Positions 17,329 through 28,371 of a stretch of DNA of 64,000 nt are shown piece after piece. The stretch is from NCBI GenBank assembly GCA_963712485.1, contig CAVQID010000008.1:62001-126000 (forward strand), read 5' to 3'. A program made the position numbers and the translations under genes. The DNA comes from JALORV01 sp963712485 (GTDB taxonomy: Bacteria > Pseudomonadota > Gammaproteobacteria > Burkholderiales > Burkholderiaceae_F). Below the pieces are notes generated by a model, which saw nothing but the letters and a program-made list of their open reading frames with translations, was not told where the DNA came from and did no database searches. Numbering within the stretch: the stretch's first letter is position 1; each line of letters opens with the position of its first letter.

Positions 17329-18189
17329 TGACTTGTCCCTTCTCGCTGCCAGCCACACCTGCAGAGCATCGCGCGTCGGCGCGACATCGTGCACCCGCAC
17401 GATACGCGCGCCCCGTTCGACGGCGAGCACGGCGCCGGCGACTGAAGCCGACACGCGCTCGCCCACCGGTCGACCCGTCACGGCGCCAAGCATCGATTTG
17501 CGTGACATCCCAACGACGACCGGCTGAGCCGTGGCGGCCAGCTCCTGCAACTGCCGCAACAGCTCAAAATTGTGCTCTACCGTCTTGCCGAAGCCGAATC
17601 CTGGATCAATGGCAATGCGATCGGCGCTAACGCCGGCCTCTACCAGAGCGGCAACACGCGCGCGCAGGAAATCGGCCACCTCGCGAACGACTTCCGTGTA
17701 ATGCGGCTCCTGCTGCATCGTGCGCGGTGAGCCCTGCATGTGCATCACAACGACACCGCAGCCGCTTGCGGCGACGGCCTCGATCGCGCCCTCGCCCTGC
17801 AACGCTCGCACGTCGTTGACGATCGCCGCACCCGCGGCGAGCGCGGCGCGCATGACCTCTGCCTTGCTGGTATCGACCGACAGCGGCACCCCGGCGTCGC
17901 GCAGCGCTTCGATGAGCGGCAGGACCCGGTCGATTTCCGCCGACGCCGTGACATCGGCTGCGCCTGGTCGCGTGGATTCGCCGCCGACGTCGAGCAGGTC
18001 CGCGCCCTCCTCGATCAGGCGCTGTGCCTGGTCGAGCGCAGCGGATGCCGAGAAGTAGCGCCCCCCGTCCGAAAACGAATCCGGGGTGACGTTGACGATT
18101 CCCATGATCAAGGGCCGCGAAAGATCGAGCACGCGGCCGGCAATCGTCCAGGAGGTCGCCGGGTTAGCAGGCAGCACAGCCGGTTTCAC
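17329..18189 (-). CDS. folP: Dihydropteroate synthase FolP (open into glmM)
   Basis: Condenses p-aminobenzoate with hydroxymethyl-dihydropterin pyrophosphate in folate synthesis; it is the sulfonamide target. The TIM-barrel signatures are present: IMGIVNVTPDSFSDGGRY, GADLLDVGGESTRPGA, VVVMHMQGSPRTMQ, DPGFGFGKTVEHNFELL and VVVGMSRKSMLG. The end, with RVHDVAPTRDALQVWLAA, is family-like. No stop separates it from glmM in this frame. One extra base near the end would instead give a TGA overlapping the glmM ATG (CAATGA), the usual coupled layout. I therefore give the end as the base before the glmM start and regard a real fusion as unlikely. Confidence 0.92.
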
Positions 18190-18213
18190 ACGCGGATTCT
18201 AGGAGTGCTCATG

Positions 18214-18238
18214 AAAAAGGCCGGACGAGCCGGCCTTT
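18214..18238 (-). terminator. Rho-independent terminator after ftsH
   Basis: The minus strand forms a 9-base-pair stem (AAAGGCCGG / CCGGCCTTT) with a 5-base loop, followed by TTTTT overlapping the stem end. It lies 19 bases after the ftsH stop and before folP, so ftsH and folP may be partly uncoupled. Confidence 0.8.
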
Positions 18239-18256
18239 GAAGCGACAGAGTGACGA

Positions 18257-20140
18257 CTAGGCCGGTTGCGCGGCGCCTTCGACCCCGCCCGCAGACGGCT
18301 TGCCGCCGCTCGGCGGCGTGGATCCCGACGACTTCGGCGGGCGTGGCGGCTTGCCGGCGATGATGTCGTCGATCTGGTCGGAGTCGATGGTTTCCCATTC
18401 GATCAGCGCCTTGGTCATCGCTTCGATCTTGTCGCGGTTGTCCTCGATAAGCTGGCGCGCCAGCGCGTACTGCTCGTCGATGATGCGGCGAATCTCGCCG
18501 TCGACCTTGCGCATTGTCTCTTCCGAGACGTGCGTGGTCTTCGTGATCGACCGGCCGAGGAACACTTCACCCTCGTTTTCCGCGTAGACCATGGGGCCGA
18601 GTGCATCGCTCATGCCATAGCGCGTGACCATGTCGCGCGCCAGCTGCGTGGCCCGTTCGAAATCGTTGCCGGCGCCAGTGGTCATCTGGTGCATGAAGAC
18701 TTCTTCGGCGATGCGGCCGCCGAAAAGTACGGCGATGCGCGACAGCAGGTACTGCCGGTCATACGAATAGCGATCCTGCTCCGGCAACTGCATCGTCAGG
18801 CCGAGCGCGCGGCCGCGCGGAATGATCGTGACCTTGTGCACCGGATCGCTCTTCGGCACGAGCTTGGCGACGAGTGCGTGGCCCGACTCGTGGTAGGCGG
18901 TGTTGAGCCGCTCTTCCTCGGACATGACCATCGATTTGCGCTCGGCGCCCATCATGATCTTGTCCTTGGCCTTCTCGAAGTCGGTCATCTCGACGACGCG
19001 GGCGCTGCGGCGCGCGGCGAACAGCGCCGCTTCGTTGACCAGGTTGGCGAGATCGGCACCCGAGAACCCCGGCGTGCCGCGCGCAATGACGTCGGCCTTG
19101 ACGTCGGCGCCGATCGGCACCTTGCGCATGTGCACGTTCAGGATCTGCTCGCGGCCACGGATATCGGGCAGCGGCACGACCACCTGACGGTCGAAGCGGC
19201 CCGGACGCAGCAGCGCCGGGTCCAGCACGTCGGGTCGGTTGGTCGCGGCGATGACGATGACGCCGATGCCGGTTTCGAAGCCGTCCATCTCGACCAGCAT
19301 CTGGTTCAGCGTCTGCTCGCGCTCGTCGTTGCCGCCGCCCAGGCCCGCTCCGCGCTGGCGGCCGACCGCGTCGATTTCATCGATGAAGATGATGCAGGGC
19401 GCGTGCTTCTTCGCCTGCTCGAACATGTCGCGCACCCGTGCCGCGCCGACGCCGACGAACATCTCAACGAAGTCCGAGCCGGAGATCGAGAAGAACGGCA
19501 CCTTCGCTTCGCCGGCGATCGCCTTCGCGAGCAGCGTCTTGCCGGTACCCGGCGAGCCGACCAGCAGCACGCCGCGCGGGATGCGGCCGCCGAGCTTCTG
19601 GAACTTGGAGGGGTCGCGCAGGAACTCGACCAGTTCCTGCACTTCTTCCTTGGCCTCGTCGCAGCCGGCGACATCGACGAAGGTGATGGAATTGTTGCTC
19701 TCGTCGAGCATGCGCGCGCGCGACTTGCCGAAGCTGAAGGCGCCGCCGCGGCCGCCGCCCTGCATCTGGCGCATGAAGAAGATCCAGACGCCGATCAGCA
19801 GCAGCATCGGGAACCACGAGACGAAGATCGTCGTCAGCAGCGACTGTTCTTCCTCCGGCTTGCCGAACACCTGCACGCCGTACTTCATCAGGTCGCTCAC
19901 CATCCACGCGTCACCGGGGGATGTCAGCGTATAGCGCGTCCCTTCCGAAGGCGTGACCTGCAGCGTGCGCCCCTGGACCTCGACCCGCTTGATCTTGCCG
20001 GCCTTGGCCTCCTCGAGGAACTGGGTGTAGCTCACGGTCTCGGCCGGCTTCTGGCGGCTTTCGAACTGCTTGAAAACCGTGAACAGGACGAGCGCGATCA
20101 CCATCCAGATGGCGGCTTTCGCGAACATGTTGTTGTTCAA
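18257..20140 (-). CDS. ftsH: ATP-dependent zinc metalloprotease FtsH
   Basis: Membrane-anchored AAA protease that removes misassembled membrane proteins and regulators such as LpxC. The 627-residue protein has two transmembrane segments (residues about 5-22 and 98-120) around a periplasmic loop. Walker A is GSPGTGKTLLAKAIAGEA and Walker B CIIFIDEIDAVGRQRG; the second region of homology includes NRPDVLDPALLRPGRFDRQV. The zinc site is YHESGHALVAKL, with a distal Asp in the FERATQLARDMVTRYGMSD area. The C-terminus is a Pro-, Gly- and Ser-rich tail of about 25 residues. It lies downstream of rlmE in the usual order. Confidence 0.97.
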   Translation of the reverse strand: MNNNMFAKAAIWMVIALVLFTVFKQFESRQKPAETVSYTQFLEEAKAGKIKRVEVQGRTLQVTPSEGTRYTLTSPGDAWMVSDLMKYGVQVFGKPEEEQSLLTTIFVSWFPMLLLIGVWIFFMRQMQGGGRGGAFSFGKSRARMLDESNNSITFVDVAGCDEAKEEVQELVEFLRDPSKFQKLGGRIPRGVLLVGSPGTGKTLLAKAIAGEAKVPFFSISGSDFVEMFVGVGAARVRDMFEQAKKHAPCIIFIDEIDAVGRQRGAGLGGGNDEREQTLNQMLVEMDGFETGIGVIVIAATNRPDVLDPALLRPGRFDRQVVVPLPDIRGREQILNVHMRKVPIGADVKADVIARGTPGFSGADLANLVNEAALFAARRSARVVEMTDFEKAKDKIMMGAERKSMVMSEEERLNTAYHESGHALVAKLVPKSDPVHKVTIIPRGRALGLTMQLPEQDRYSYDRQYLLSRIAVLFGGRIAEEVFMHQMTTGAGNDFERATQLARDMVTRYGMSDALGPMVYAENEGEVFLGRSITKTTHVSEETMRKVDGEIRRIIDEQYALARQLIEDNRDKIEAMTKALIEWETIDSDQIDDIIAGKPPRPPKSSGSTPPSGGKPSAGGVEGAAQPA

Positions 20141-20318
20141 TGGGGGCTCCTAGTGGGCCGAGGCAGAAAGCGTGCTCAAGTCGGCCGGAACAGGTCGAAT
20201 TTCGATTGACGGGTCATTCTAAGCCTCGGACCCGCCCACGAAGGCGAAGTTGGGGGCGAAGGTGGGGCTATTTCAATACGTTGCGTGTAATTCTGGCGAA
20301 ATCCCCTGATGCCGACCC

Positions 20319-20969
20319 TCACTGCGACCGCCTGCCGCGAGCAAGCAGGAAGATCTCCGCTGAACTTTCCCGCGAGGCACCCGGCTTGCGCGCCGAAACG
20401 TTGCGAAAGTCTCGCTTCAAGCGTTCCACGAACTGGCTGTAGCCGCTGCCCTGGAATGCTTTGACGAGGAATACGCCATCGGGTTTCAGATGCTTGACGG
20501 CAAAATCGGCGGCGAGTTCCGCAAGATGGAGGCTGCGCGCGGCGTCAGCGGCCGCAATTCCCGACAAATTGGGCGCCATGTCCGACAGCACGACGTCCAC
20601 TTTCTCGCCCTTGAGCAGCTCAGCCAGCCGGGACTCGACGGCTTCCTCGCGAAAGTCGCCTTCGAGCACGACGACGTCCGGCAGCGGTTCCATCGGCAGG
20701 ATGTCCAGCGCGACGATGCGCCCGCGCACGGTGCCGTCGGGCGCGGTGAGCATCCTGCGGACCACCTGAGTCCAGCTTCCCGGCGCGGCGCCCAGGTCAA
20801 CGACGGTCATGCCAGGCTTCAACAGGCGCCCGGCCTCGGCGATCTCGAGCAGCTTGTAGGCGGCCCGCGAGCGGTAGCCCTCCTGCACTGAACGCTTGAC
20901 GTAGGGATCGGTCACGTGACGCTTGATCCAGGCCGGATTAGAGCGATGCTTTTTCTTCGGCGGCTGCAT
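20319..20969 (-). CDS. rlmE: 23S rRNA 2'-O-methyltransferase RlmE (FtsJ)
   Basis: Methylates U2552 of 23S rRNA late in 50S assembly. The 216-residue product begins MQPPKKKHRSNPAWIKRHVT. It carries the substrate segment VQEGYRSRAAYKLLEIAE, the SAM site VVDLGAAPGSWTQVV, DVVLSDMAPNLSG, and the catalytic Lys in GVFLVKAFQGSGY, giving the K-D-K-E set of this family. The ATG at 20969 is chosen as the family start, although the open frame extends upstream. It is 36 bases from the divergent yhbY start, so the two share a very short promoter region. ftsH follows. Confidence 0.95.
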   Translation of the reverse strand: MQPPKKKHRSNPAWIKRHVTDPYVKRSVQEGYRSRAAYKLLEIAEAGRLLKPGMTVVDLGAAPGSWTQVVRRMLTAPDGTVRGRIVALDILPMEPLPDVVVLEGDFREEAVESRLAELLKGEKVDVVLSDMAPNLSGIAAADAARSLHLAELAADFAVKHLKPDGVFLVKAFQGSGYSQFVERLKRDFRNVSARKPGASRESSAEIFLLARGRRSQ

Positions 20970-21005
20970 CGTGACTACACTGCAAGAGTAAGGAGGAACA
21001 GGACT

Positions 21006-21545
21006 ATGCCCGAGATCCAATTGACCCCGAAGGAACGCCAGACGCTGAAGGCCCGCGCCCACGGGCTGAAGCCCGTTGTGCTGCTGGGCAACTCGGGGCT
21101 GAGCGGCCCCGTCATGAAGGAGATCGACCGGGCCCTGGCAGCGCATGAACTGATCAAGGTGAAGGTGCCGAGTGATGACCGCGACGAGCGCGATTCGGTG
21201 TTCGCCGACATCGCCGAAGCGCTCTCGGCCGCGCGTGTGCAGTCGATCGGCAAGCTGCTGGTGCTTTATCGGCCCGCGCCCGACGAAATCGAGGGGGATT
21301 CTGCCGCCACGCGGCCGCGGGCCGCGGCACCCGCGCGTTCACCGAAAGCGCCGGCACGGGGCATAGGCGCCCGCGTCCGGGCCAAAGCACCGGGCAAGCC
21401 GTCTGCGCCCAAGCGCTCGACCCCGGACCGACGCGACGCTGAACGCGTCAACCGCGGCACTGCCGCACGGCGCGACCCGGGTGCGGCGACGCGCGCAGCC
21501 GGAAAGACCAACGTTGCCCGGCGCGGCGGCGGGCGCACGCGCTGA
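21006..21545 (+). CDS. yhbY: YhbY-type CRM-domain RNA-binding protein with a basic tail
   Basis: Residues 1-95 form a CRS1-YhbY (CRM) domain: LTPKERQTLKARAHGLKPVV, the GxxG loop region LLGNSGLSGPVMKEID, and LSAARVQSIGKLLVLYRP. Such proteins bind pre-50S ribosomes. A low-complexity basic tail rich in Ala, Arg, Lys and Pro follows for about 85 residues (residues 96-179), which E. coli YhbY lacks; it probably adds nonspecific RNA affinity. A strong AGGAGG sits upstream of the ATG. It is divergent from rlmE, which also acts on the 50S subunit, and convergent with greA. Confidence 0.92.
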   Translation: MPEIQLTPKERQTLKARAHGLKPVVLLGNSGLSGPVMKEIDRALAAHELIKVKVPSDDRDERDSVFADIAEALSAARVQSIGKLLVLYRPAPDEIEGDSAATRPRAAAPARSPKAPARGIGARVRAKAPGKPSAPKRSTPDRRDAERVNRGTAARRDPGAATRAAGKTNVARRGGGRTR

Positions 21546-21560
21546 AAATGGGCTGACCGC

Positions 21561-22037
21561 CTATTCGTAGGCGATCGAGACGACCGAGTACTCGCGCTTG
21601 CCGGCAGGCGCGAGCACCTGTGCCATGTCGCCCTCGCTCTTGCCGATCAGCGCCCGAGCGATCGGGCTGGATACCGAGATGAGTCCGGCCTTGATGTCGG
21701 CCTCGTCGTCACCGACGATCTGATACTTGACGACGTCGCCGGACAGCTGGTCTTCGAGCTCCACCGTGGCGCCGAAGACGATGCGCCCGGCCGCATCAAC
21801 GGACGCCGGATCGATGATCTGCAGGCTGGAGACCTTGCCCTCCAGCTCCTGGATGCGCCCTTCGATAAAGCCCTGGCGCTCGCGCGCGGCGTCGTACTCT
21901 GCGTTCTCGGAAAGATCGCCTTTTTCGCGCGCATCCTTGATCGCCTGGATAACGCTCGGGCGATCGACGGCCTTCAGCCGCTGCAGTTCGGCCTTCAGCT
22001 TTTCAGCGCCGCGCGCCGTAATGGGGATACCGGGCAT
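21561..22037 (-). CDS. greA: Transcription elongation factor GreA
   Basis: Stimulates transcript cleavage by backtracked RNA polymerase. The 158-residue product has the N-terminal coiled coil with the acidic tip GDLSENAEYDAARERQGFIE, preceded by RPSVIQAIKDAREK. The FKBP-like C-terminal half includes FGATVELEDQLSGDVVKYQI and SVSSPIARALIGKSEGD. Length and sequence are typical. It lies downstream of carB but behind a terminator, so it probably has its own promoter there. Confidence 0.97.
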   Translation of the reverse strand: MPGIPITARGAEKLKAELQRLKAVDRPSVIQAIKDAREKGDLSENAEYDAARERQGFIEGRIQELEGKVSSLQIIDPASVDAAGRIVFGATVELEDQLSGDVVKYQIVGDDEADIKAGLISVSSPIARALIGKSEGDMAQVLAPAGKREYSVVSIAYE

Positions 22038-22053
22038 CTTTCGGAACTTTCGG

Positions 22054-22082
22054 GAAAAAGAAAGCCCCGGCAGTGCCGGGGC
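22054..22082 (-). terminator. Rho-independent terminator of the carA-gmhA-carB transcript
   Basis: On the minus strand GCCCCGGCA and TGCCGGGGC form a 9-base-pair inverted repeat, followed by TTTCTTTTTC. It lies about 60 bases after the carB stop and just before greA. Confidence 0.85.
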
Positions 22083-22139
22083 CGCACAGTCACTCTAGCC
22101 AAAGCGCCGCCGCCGCGCAACCGGGCACGCCCGGCGCTG

Positions 22140-25363
<3,224 letters not shown>

Positions 25364-25376
25364 CGCGCTCTCGCAA

Positions 25377-25466
25377 CACGCTCGGTGTACGCGCCGCTTC
25401 GCGGCGCACGTGCACCTCGCGTGAAATGGTCGGCAGGCCGGGCTTGGGGCGGCCCGGCGCCCGGCC
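25377..25466. repeat. Two-hairpin repeat element, copy A (upstream of carB)
   Basis: A 90-base structured element. Hairpin 1 (25377-25423, 47 bases) has an outer stem CACGC..GGTG / CACC..GCGTG, an internal loop TAC / ACGTG, an inner stem GCGCCGC / GCGGCGC and a TTC loop. After a 12-base linker, hairpin 2 (25436-25466, 31 bases) has an 8-base-pair stem GGCCGGGC / GCCCGGCC enclosing a smaller GGG-GCGG-CCC hairpin. Copy B (36622-36711) has the same lengths throughout, and stem differences between copies are compensated. On the transcribed strand, hairpin 2 comes first and hairpin 1 ends 13 bases before the carB ATG. Confidence 0.85.
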
Positions 25467-25489
25467 TTGGCTCAAAGGCAGGAAAAGGC

Positions 25490-26092
25490 TCACGTTGCAT
25501 CCCCGTAGTTCCCCGGCGCAAGCCGCCGCTCGACCAGTTCGATCAGGATGTGGATGACCTTGATGTGCAGTTCCTGCACGCGGTCCGCATACGCACCGCC
25601 CGGCGTGACGATGGCCAGATCCGCGAGTCCGGTGATCGGCGTGCCGGCATGTCCGGTCAGTGCGACAACGCGCATGCCGAGTTGCCGGGCGGACTTCGCC
25701 GCAGCGACCACGTTGGCACTGGTGCCGCTCGTCGTGATCGCCAGCAGGACGTCGCCGCGGCGCCCGTGTGCTTCGACGAACCGTGCGAATACGCGGTCAT
25801 AGCCATAGTCGTTGCCGACGCAGCTCAGGTGTCCCGGATCGCTGATCGCCAGCGCCGCGTAGCCTGGACGGTTGTCGCGGAAGCGGCCGGTCAGTTCCTC
25901 GGCGAAGTGCATCGCATCGCACATCGAACCGCCATTGCCGCAGGCGTATGCCCGTCCGCCGGCCGCAAAGGCGTCGGCAAGCAGCGTCCCGGCGTCGGCA
26001 ATGCGCTGCTGCATCGGCCCGTCGGCGAGCAGTGCGGACAGGCTGCTGGCCGCTTCGTCGAGCGCGCCGCGCACGACATCGATGTCGCTCAC
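25490..26092 (-). CDS. gmhA: Phosphoheptose isomerase GmhA-like SIS protein, within the car operon
   Basis: SIS-domain protein of 200 residues. GmhA isomerises sedoheptulose-7-phosphate to D-glycero-D-manno-heptose-7-phosphate for the LPS core. Family motifs are ACGNGGSMCDAMHFAEELTG (sugar-phosphate and metal site), LLAITTSGTSANVVAAAKSA, and the C-terminal VQELHIKVIHILIELVE helix that carries the metal-binding His. Met-Cys replaces the more usual Ala-Ala in the first motif. The GTG start overlaps the carA stop by four bases (GTGA), so translation is coupled to carA; carB follows after the repeat element. DiaA, the replication-initiation relative, is the alternative. Confidence 0.8.
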   Translation of the reverse strand: MSDIDVVRGALDEAASSLSALLADGPMQQRIADAGTLLADAFAAGGRAYACGNGGSMCDAMHFAEELTGRFRDNRPGYAALAISDPGHLSCVGNDYGYDRVFARFVEAHGRRGDVLLAITTSGTSANVVAAAKSARQLGMRVVALTGHAGTPITGLADLAIVTPGGAYADRVQELHIKVIHILIELVERRLAPGNYGDAT

Positions 26093-27288
26093 CGTGCCTC
26101 CATCGCCGCGACGAACCGGTCGAACAGTGCCCGTATGTCATGCGGCCCTGGGCTCGCTTCCGGATGGCCCTGGAAGCAGAACGCCGGTGCGTCGTTGAGT
26201 GCGAACCCCTGCAGTGAACCGTCGAACAGCGAAACGTGAGTGATCCTGGCGTTGGCTGGCAGGGACTTCTCGTCCACCGCAAAGCCGTGGTTCTGGCTGG
26301 TGATGAAGACCTTCTTGGTCTCGACATCGAGCACCGGATGGTTGGCGCCATGGTGCCCGAACTTCATCTTCATGGTCCGGCCGCCGACGGCGAGGCCCAT
26401 GATCTGGTGGCCGAGGCAGATGCCGAAGGTCGGCAGCCGGCGCGCAATGAATTCCCGCGTCGCCTCGACCGCATAGTCGCAGGGCTCGGGATCCCCCGGG
26501 CCGTTCGACAGGAAGATGCCGTCGGGCCCGAGCTTCAGGACTTCGGCGGCTGGCGTCTGTGCCGGCACCACCGTGATACGGCAGCCGCGATCCGCCATCA
26601 ACCGCAGGATGTTGCGCTTCACGCCGAAATCGTAGGCGACCACGTTGAAACGCGGCGCCGCGCCGGCGACGTGGCCCGGTGTGCCGTCCTCGCGAACCAG
26701 GCGCCAGCTACCTTCGGTCCATTCGTACGGTGCCGCCGTCGAGACCACCTTCGCCAGATCCTGGCCAGCCATGCCGGGATAAGCGCTCGCTCGCGCTGCG
26801 GCGGCGCTGATCGTTGCCTCGCTCAGCTTCGCACCTTCGGCCGCCGCGACGATGCAGCCGGCCTGCGCGCCCTTTTCACGCAGTATGCGGGTCAGCTTGC
26901 GCGTGTCGATGTCGGCAATTCCGACGATGCCGTTGTCGCGCAGGTACGTCGTCAAATCGCGCTGCATGCGGAAGCTCGAGGCGCGCAGCGGGACATCACG
27001 CACGACGAGGCCGGCCGCAAAGAGCCGGCTCGCTTCCTCGTCATCGTCATTGACACCCGTGTTGCCGATGTGGGGATAAGTCAGGGTCACGATCTGCCCG
27101 GCGTACGACGGGTCGGTCAGGATCTCCTGGTATCCGGTCATCGCGGTGTTGAACACGACTTCGCCAAGCGTCTCGCCCGGCGCGCCGATGGAACAGCCGC
27201 GAAAGACCGTCTCGTCGGCCAGCACCAGGGCCGCGACGGGGCGCGTATCGACGATCAGGGGGGACAAACGAGCTCCTGTTAGCGCCAT
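26089..27288 (-). CDS. carA: Carbamoyl-phosphate synthase small subunit CarA
   Basis: Glutaminase subunit that supplies ammonia to CarB. The 399-residue protein has the N-terminal CarA domain (LVLADETVFRGCSIGAPGET, NTAMTGYQEILTDPSYAGQI). The class I amidotransferase domain has the nucleophile Cys in PTFGICLGHQIMGLAVGG and the His of the catalytic pair in FCFQGHPEASPGPHD. FLSNGPGDPEPCDYAVE is also typical. Length is slightly longer than in E. coli at the N-terminus (start MALTGARLSPLIVD). It is divergent from tal and begins the carA-gmhA-carB operon. Confidence 0.97.
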   Translation of the reverse strand: MALTGARLSPLIVDTRPVAALVLADETVFRGCSIGAPGETLGEVVFNTAMTGYQEILTDPSYAGQIVTLTYPHIGNTGVNDDDEEASRLFAAGLVVRDVPLRASSFRMQRDLTTYLRDNGIVGIADIDTRKLTRILREKGAQAGCIVAAAEGAKLSEATISAAAARASAYPGMAGQDLAKVVSTAAPYEWTEGSWRLVREDGTPGHVAGAAPRFNVVAYDFGVKRNILRLMADRGCRITVVPAQTPAAEVLKLGPDGIFLSNGPGDPEPCDYAVEATREFIARRLPTFGICLGHQIMGLAVGGRTMKMKFGHHGANHPVLDVETKKVFITSQNHGFAVDEKSLPANARITHVSLFDGSLQGFALNDAPAFCFQGHPEASPGPHDIRALFDRFVAAMEAR

Positions 27289-27392
27289 TCGCCGGCCGTC
27301 CGGGGTGACTGCCGGTATCTGGCTTGCGATATGCGGGCCGGAAACCGCCCAACCCGCTCGCTACCGCAAAAAGGCTACGGATAAACTTGCGG

Positions 27393-27398
27393 ATTATA
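27393..27398 (-). promoter_or_regulatory. Candidate -10 box of the carA operon
   Basis: The minus strand carries a perfect TATAAT about 105 bases before the carA start, in the 135-base divergent gap with tal. No clear TTGACA-like -35 is seen at 16-18 bases. The palindromic ATTATAT context could serve either direction. Confidence 0.35.
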
Positions 27399-27423
27399 TC
27401 TTGCGGCTGCGCTCCGCCCACCG

Positions 27424-28368
27424 ATGACGTCCCTGCTCGAAGGCCTGAAGCGCCATACGACCATCGTCGCCGATACCGGTGACGTGGCGGCGATCGAACG
27501 CCTGCGACCGCGCGACGCCACGACCAACCCCTCGCTGATCCTCAAGGCGGCGCAGCAGCCCCAATACAAGCCGCTGGTGGAAGACGCGGTCCGCGACGCC
27601 CGCGGCGAAACGGCCGGGGCCAAGCTGGACCACGTGCTGGTCGCCTTCGGCGCCCGCATCCTCGGGTTGATCGACGGACGGGTCTCGACCGAGGTGGACG
27701 CCCGCCTTTCCTTCGATACACGCGCCAGCGTGGAGAAGGCACGTCGACTGATCGACCTTTACGACCGGCGCGGCATCAGTCCGGCGCGTGTGCTGATCAA
27801 GATCGCAGCCACCTGGGAGGGCGTGCGTGCCGCCGAGGTGCTCGAGCGTGAAGGCATCCACTGCAACATCACGCTGCTTTTTTCCATGGCGCAGGCCATT
27901 GCTGCGGCGCAGGCCGGCGCGACGCTGATTTCGCCCTTCGTCGGCCGAATCTACGACTGGCACAAGAAGGCGGCCGGTGCCGGCTGGGACGAAGCCCAGA
28001 TGCACGACGCCAACGACCCCGGCGTGCGTTCGGTACGCGCGATCCATGCGCGGCTTAAGGAAGCAGGCTACGCGACCGAGATCATGGGCGCGAGCTTTCG
28101 CAACACGGGCCAGATCCTCGCGCTGGCGGGTTGCGACCTGCTGACGATCAGTCCGGAACTGCTCGACGAACTTGCAAGCAAGGCGGGAGAGGTCGCGCGC
28201 GCGCTGTCGGTTCCAGCGGCACGGGAACCGGAACCGCCGCTCGCCGAAAGCGCATTCCGCTACGCGCTGAACGACGATGCGATGGCCGTCGACAAACTCG
28301 CCGAGGGCATCCGTGTCTTCGCTGCGGACGCGCATCGACTGGAAGCGCTGATCCAGGCGCTGGGCTGA
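27424..28368 (+). CDS. tal: Transaldolase
   Basis: Moves a dihydroxyacetone unit between sugar phosphates in the pentose phosphate pathway. The 314-residue product starts MTSLLEGLKRHTTIVADTGD and has RDATTNPSLILKAAQ near residue 35. The Schiff-base Lys lies in ARVLIKIAATWEGVRAAEVL, and the product continues with ITLLFSMAQAIAAAQAGATL and SPFVGRIYDWHKK. Length and motifs match class 1 transaldolase (TalB type). It stops three bases before the rhomboid gene and is probably cotranscribed with it. The link to gmhA nearby is that transaldolase makes sedoheptulose-7-phosphate, the GmhA substrate. Confidence 0.95.
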   Translation: MTSLLEGLKRHTTIVADTGDVAAIERLRPRDATTNPSLILKAAQQPQYKPLVEDAVRDARGETAGAKLDHVLVAFGARILGLIDGRVSTEVDARLSFDTRASVEKARRLIDLYDRRGISPARVLIKIAATWEGVRAAEVLEREGIHCNITLLFSMAQAIAAAQAGATLISPFVGRIYDWHKKAAGAGWDEAQMHDANDPGVRSVRAIHARLKEAGYATEIMGASFRNTGQILALAGCDLLTISPELLDELASKAGEVARALSVPAAREPEPPLAESAFRYALNDDAMAVDKLAEGIRVFAADAHRLEALIQALG

Positions 28369-28371
28369 TCG

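Noticed and set aside
18266..20209. Open frame of 647 codons opposite ftsH
   Set aside because: Antisense shadow of a well-conserved gene; its His-, Asp- and Arg-rich composition has no recognisable domain.
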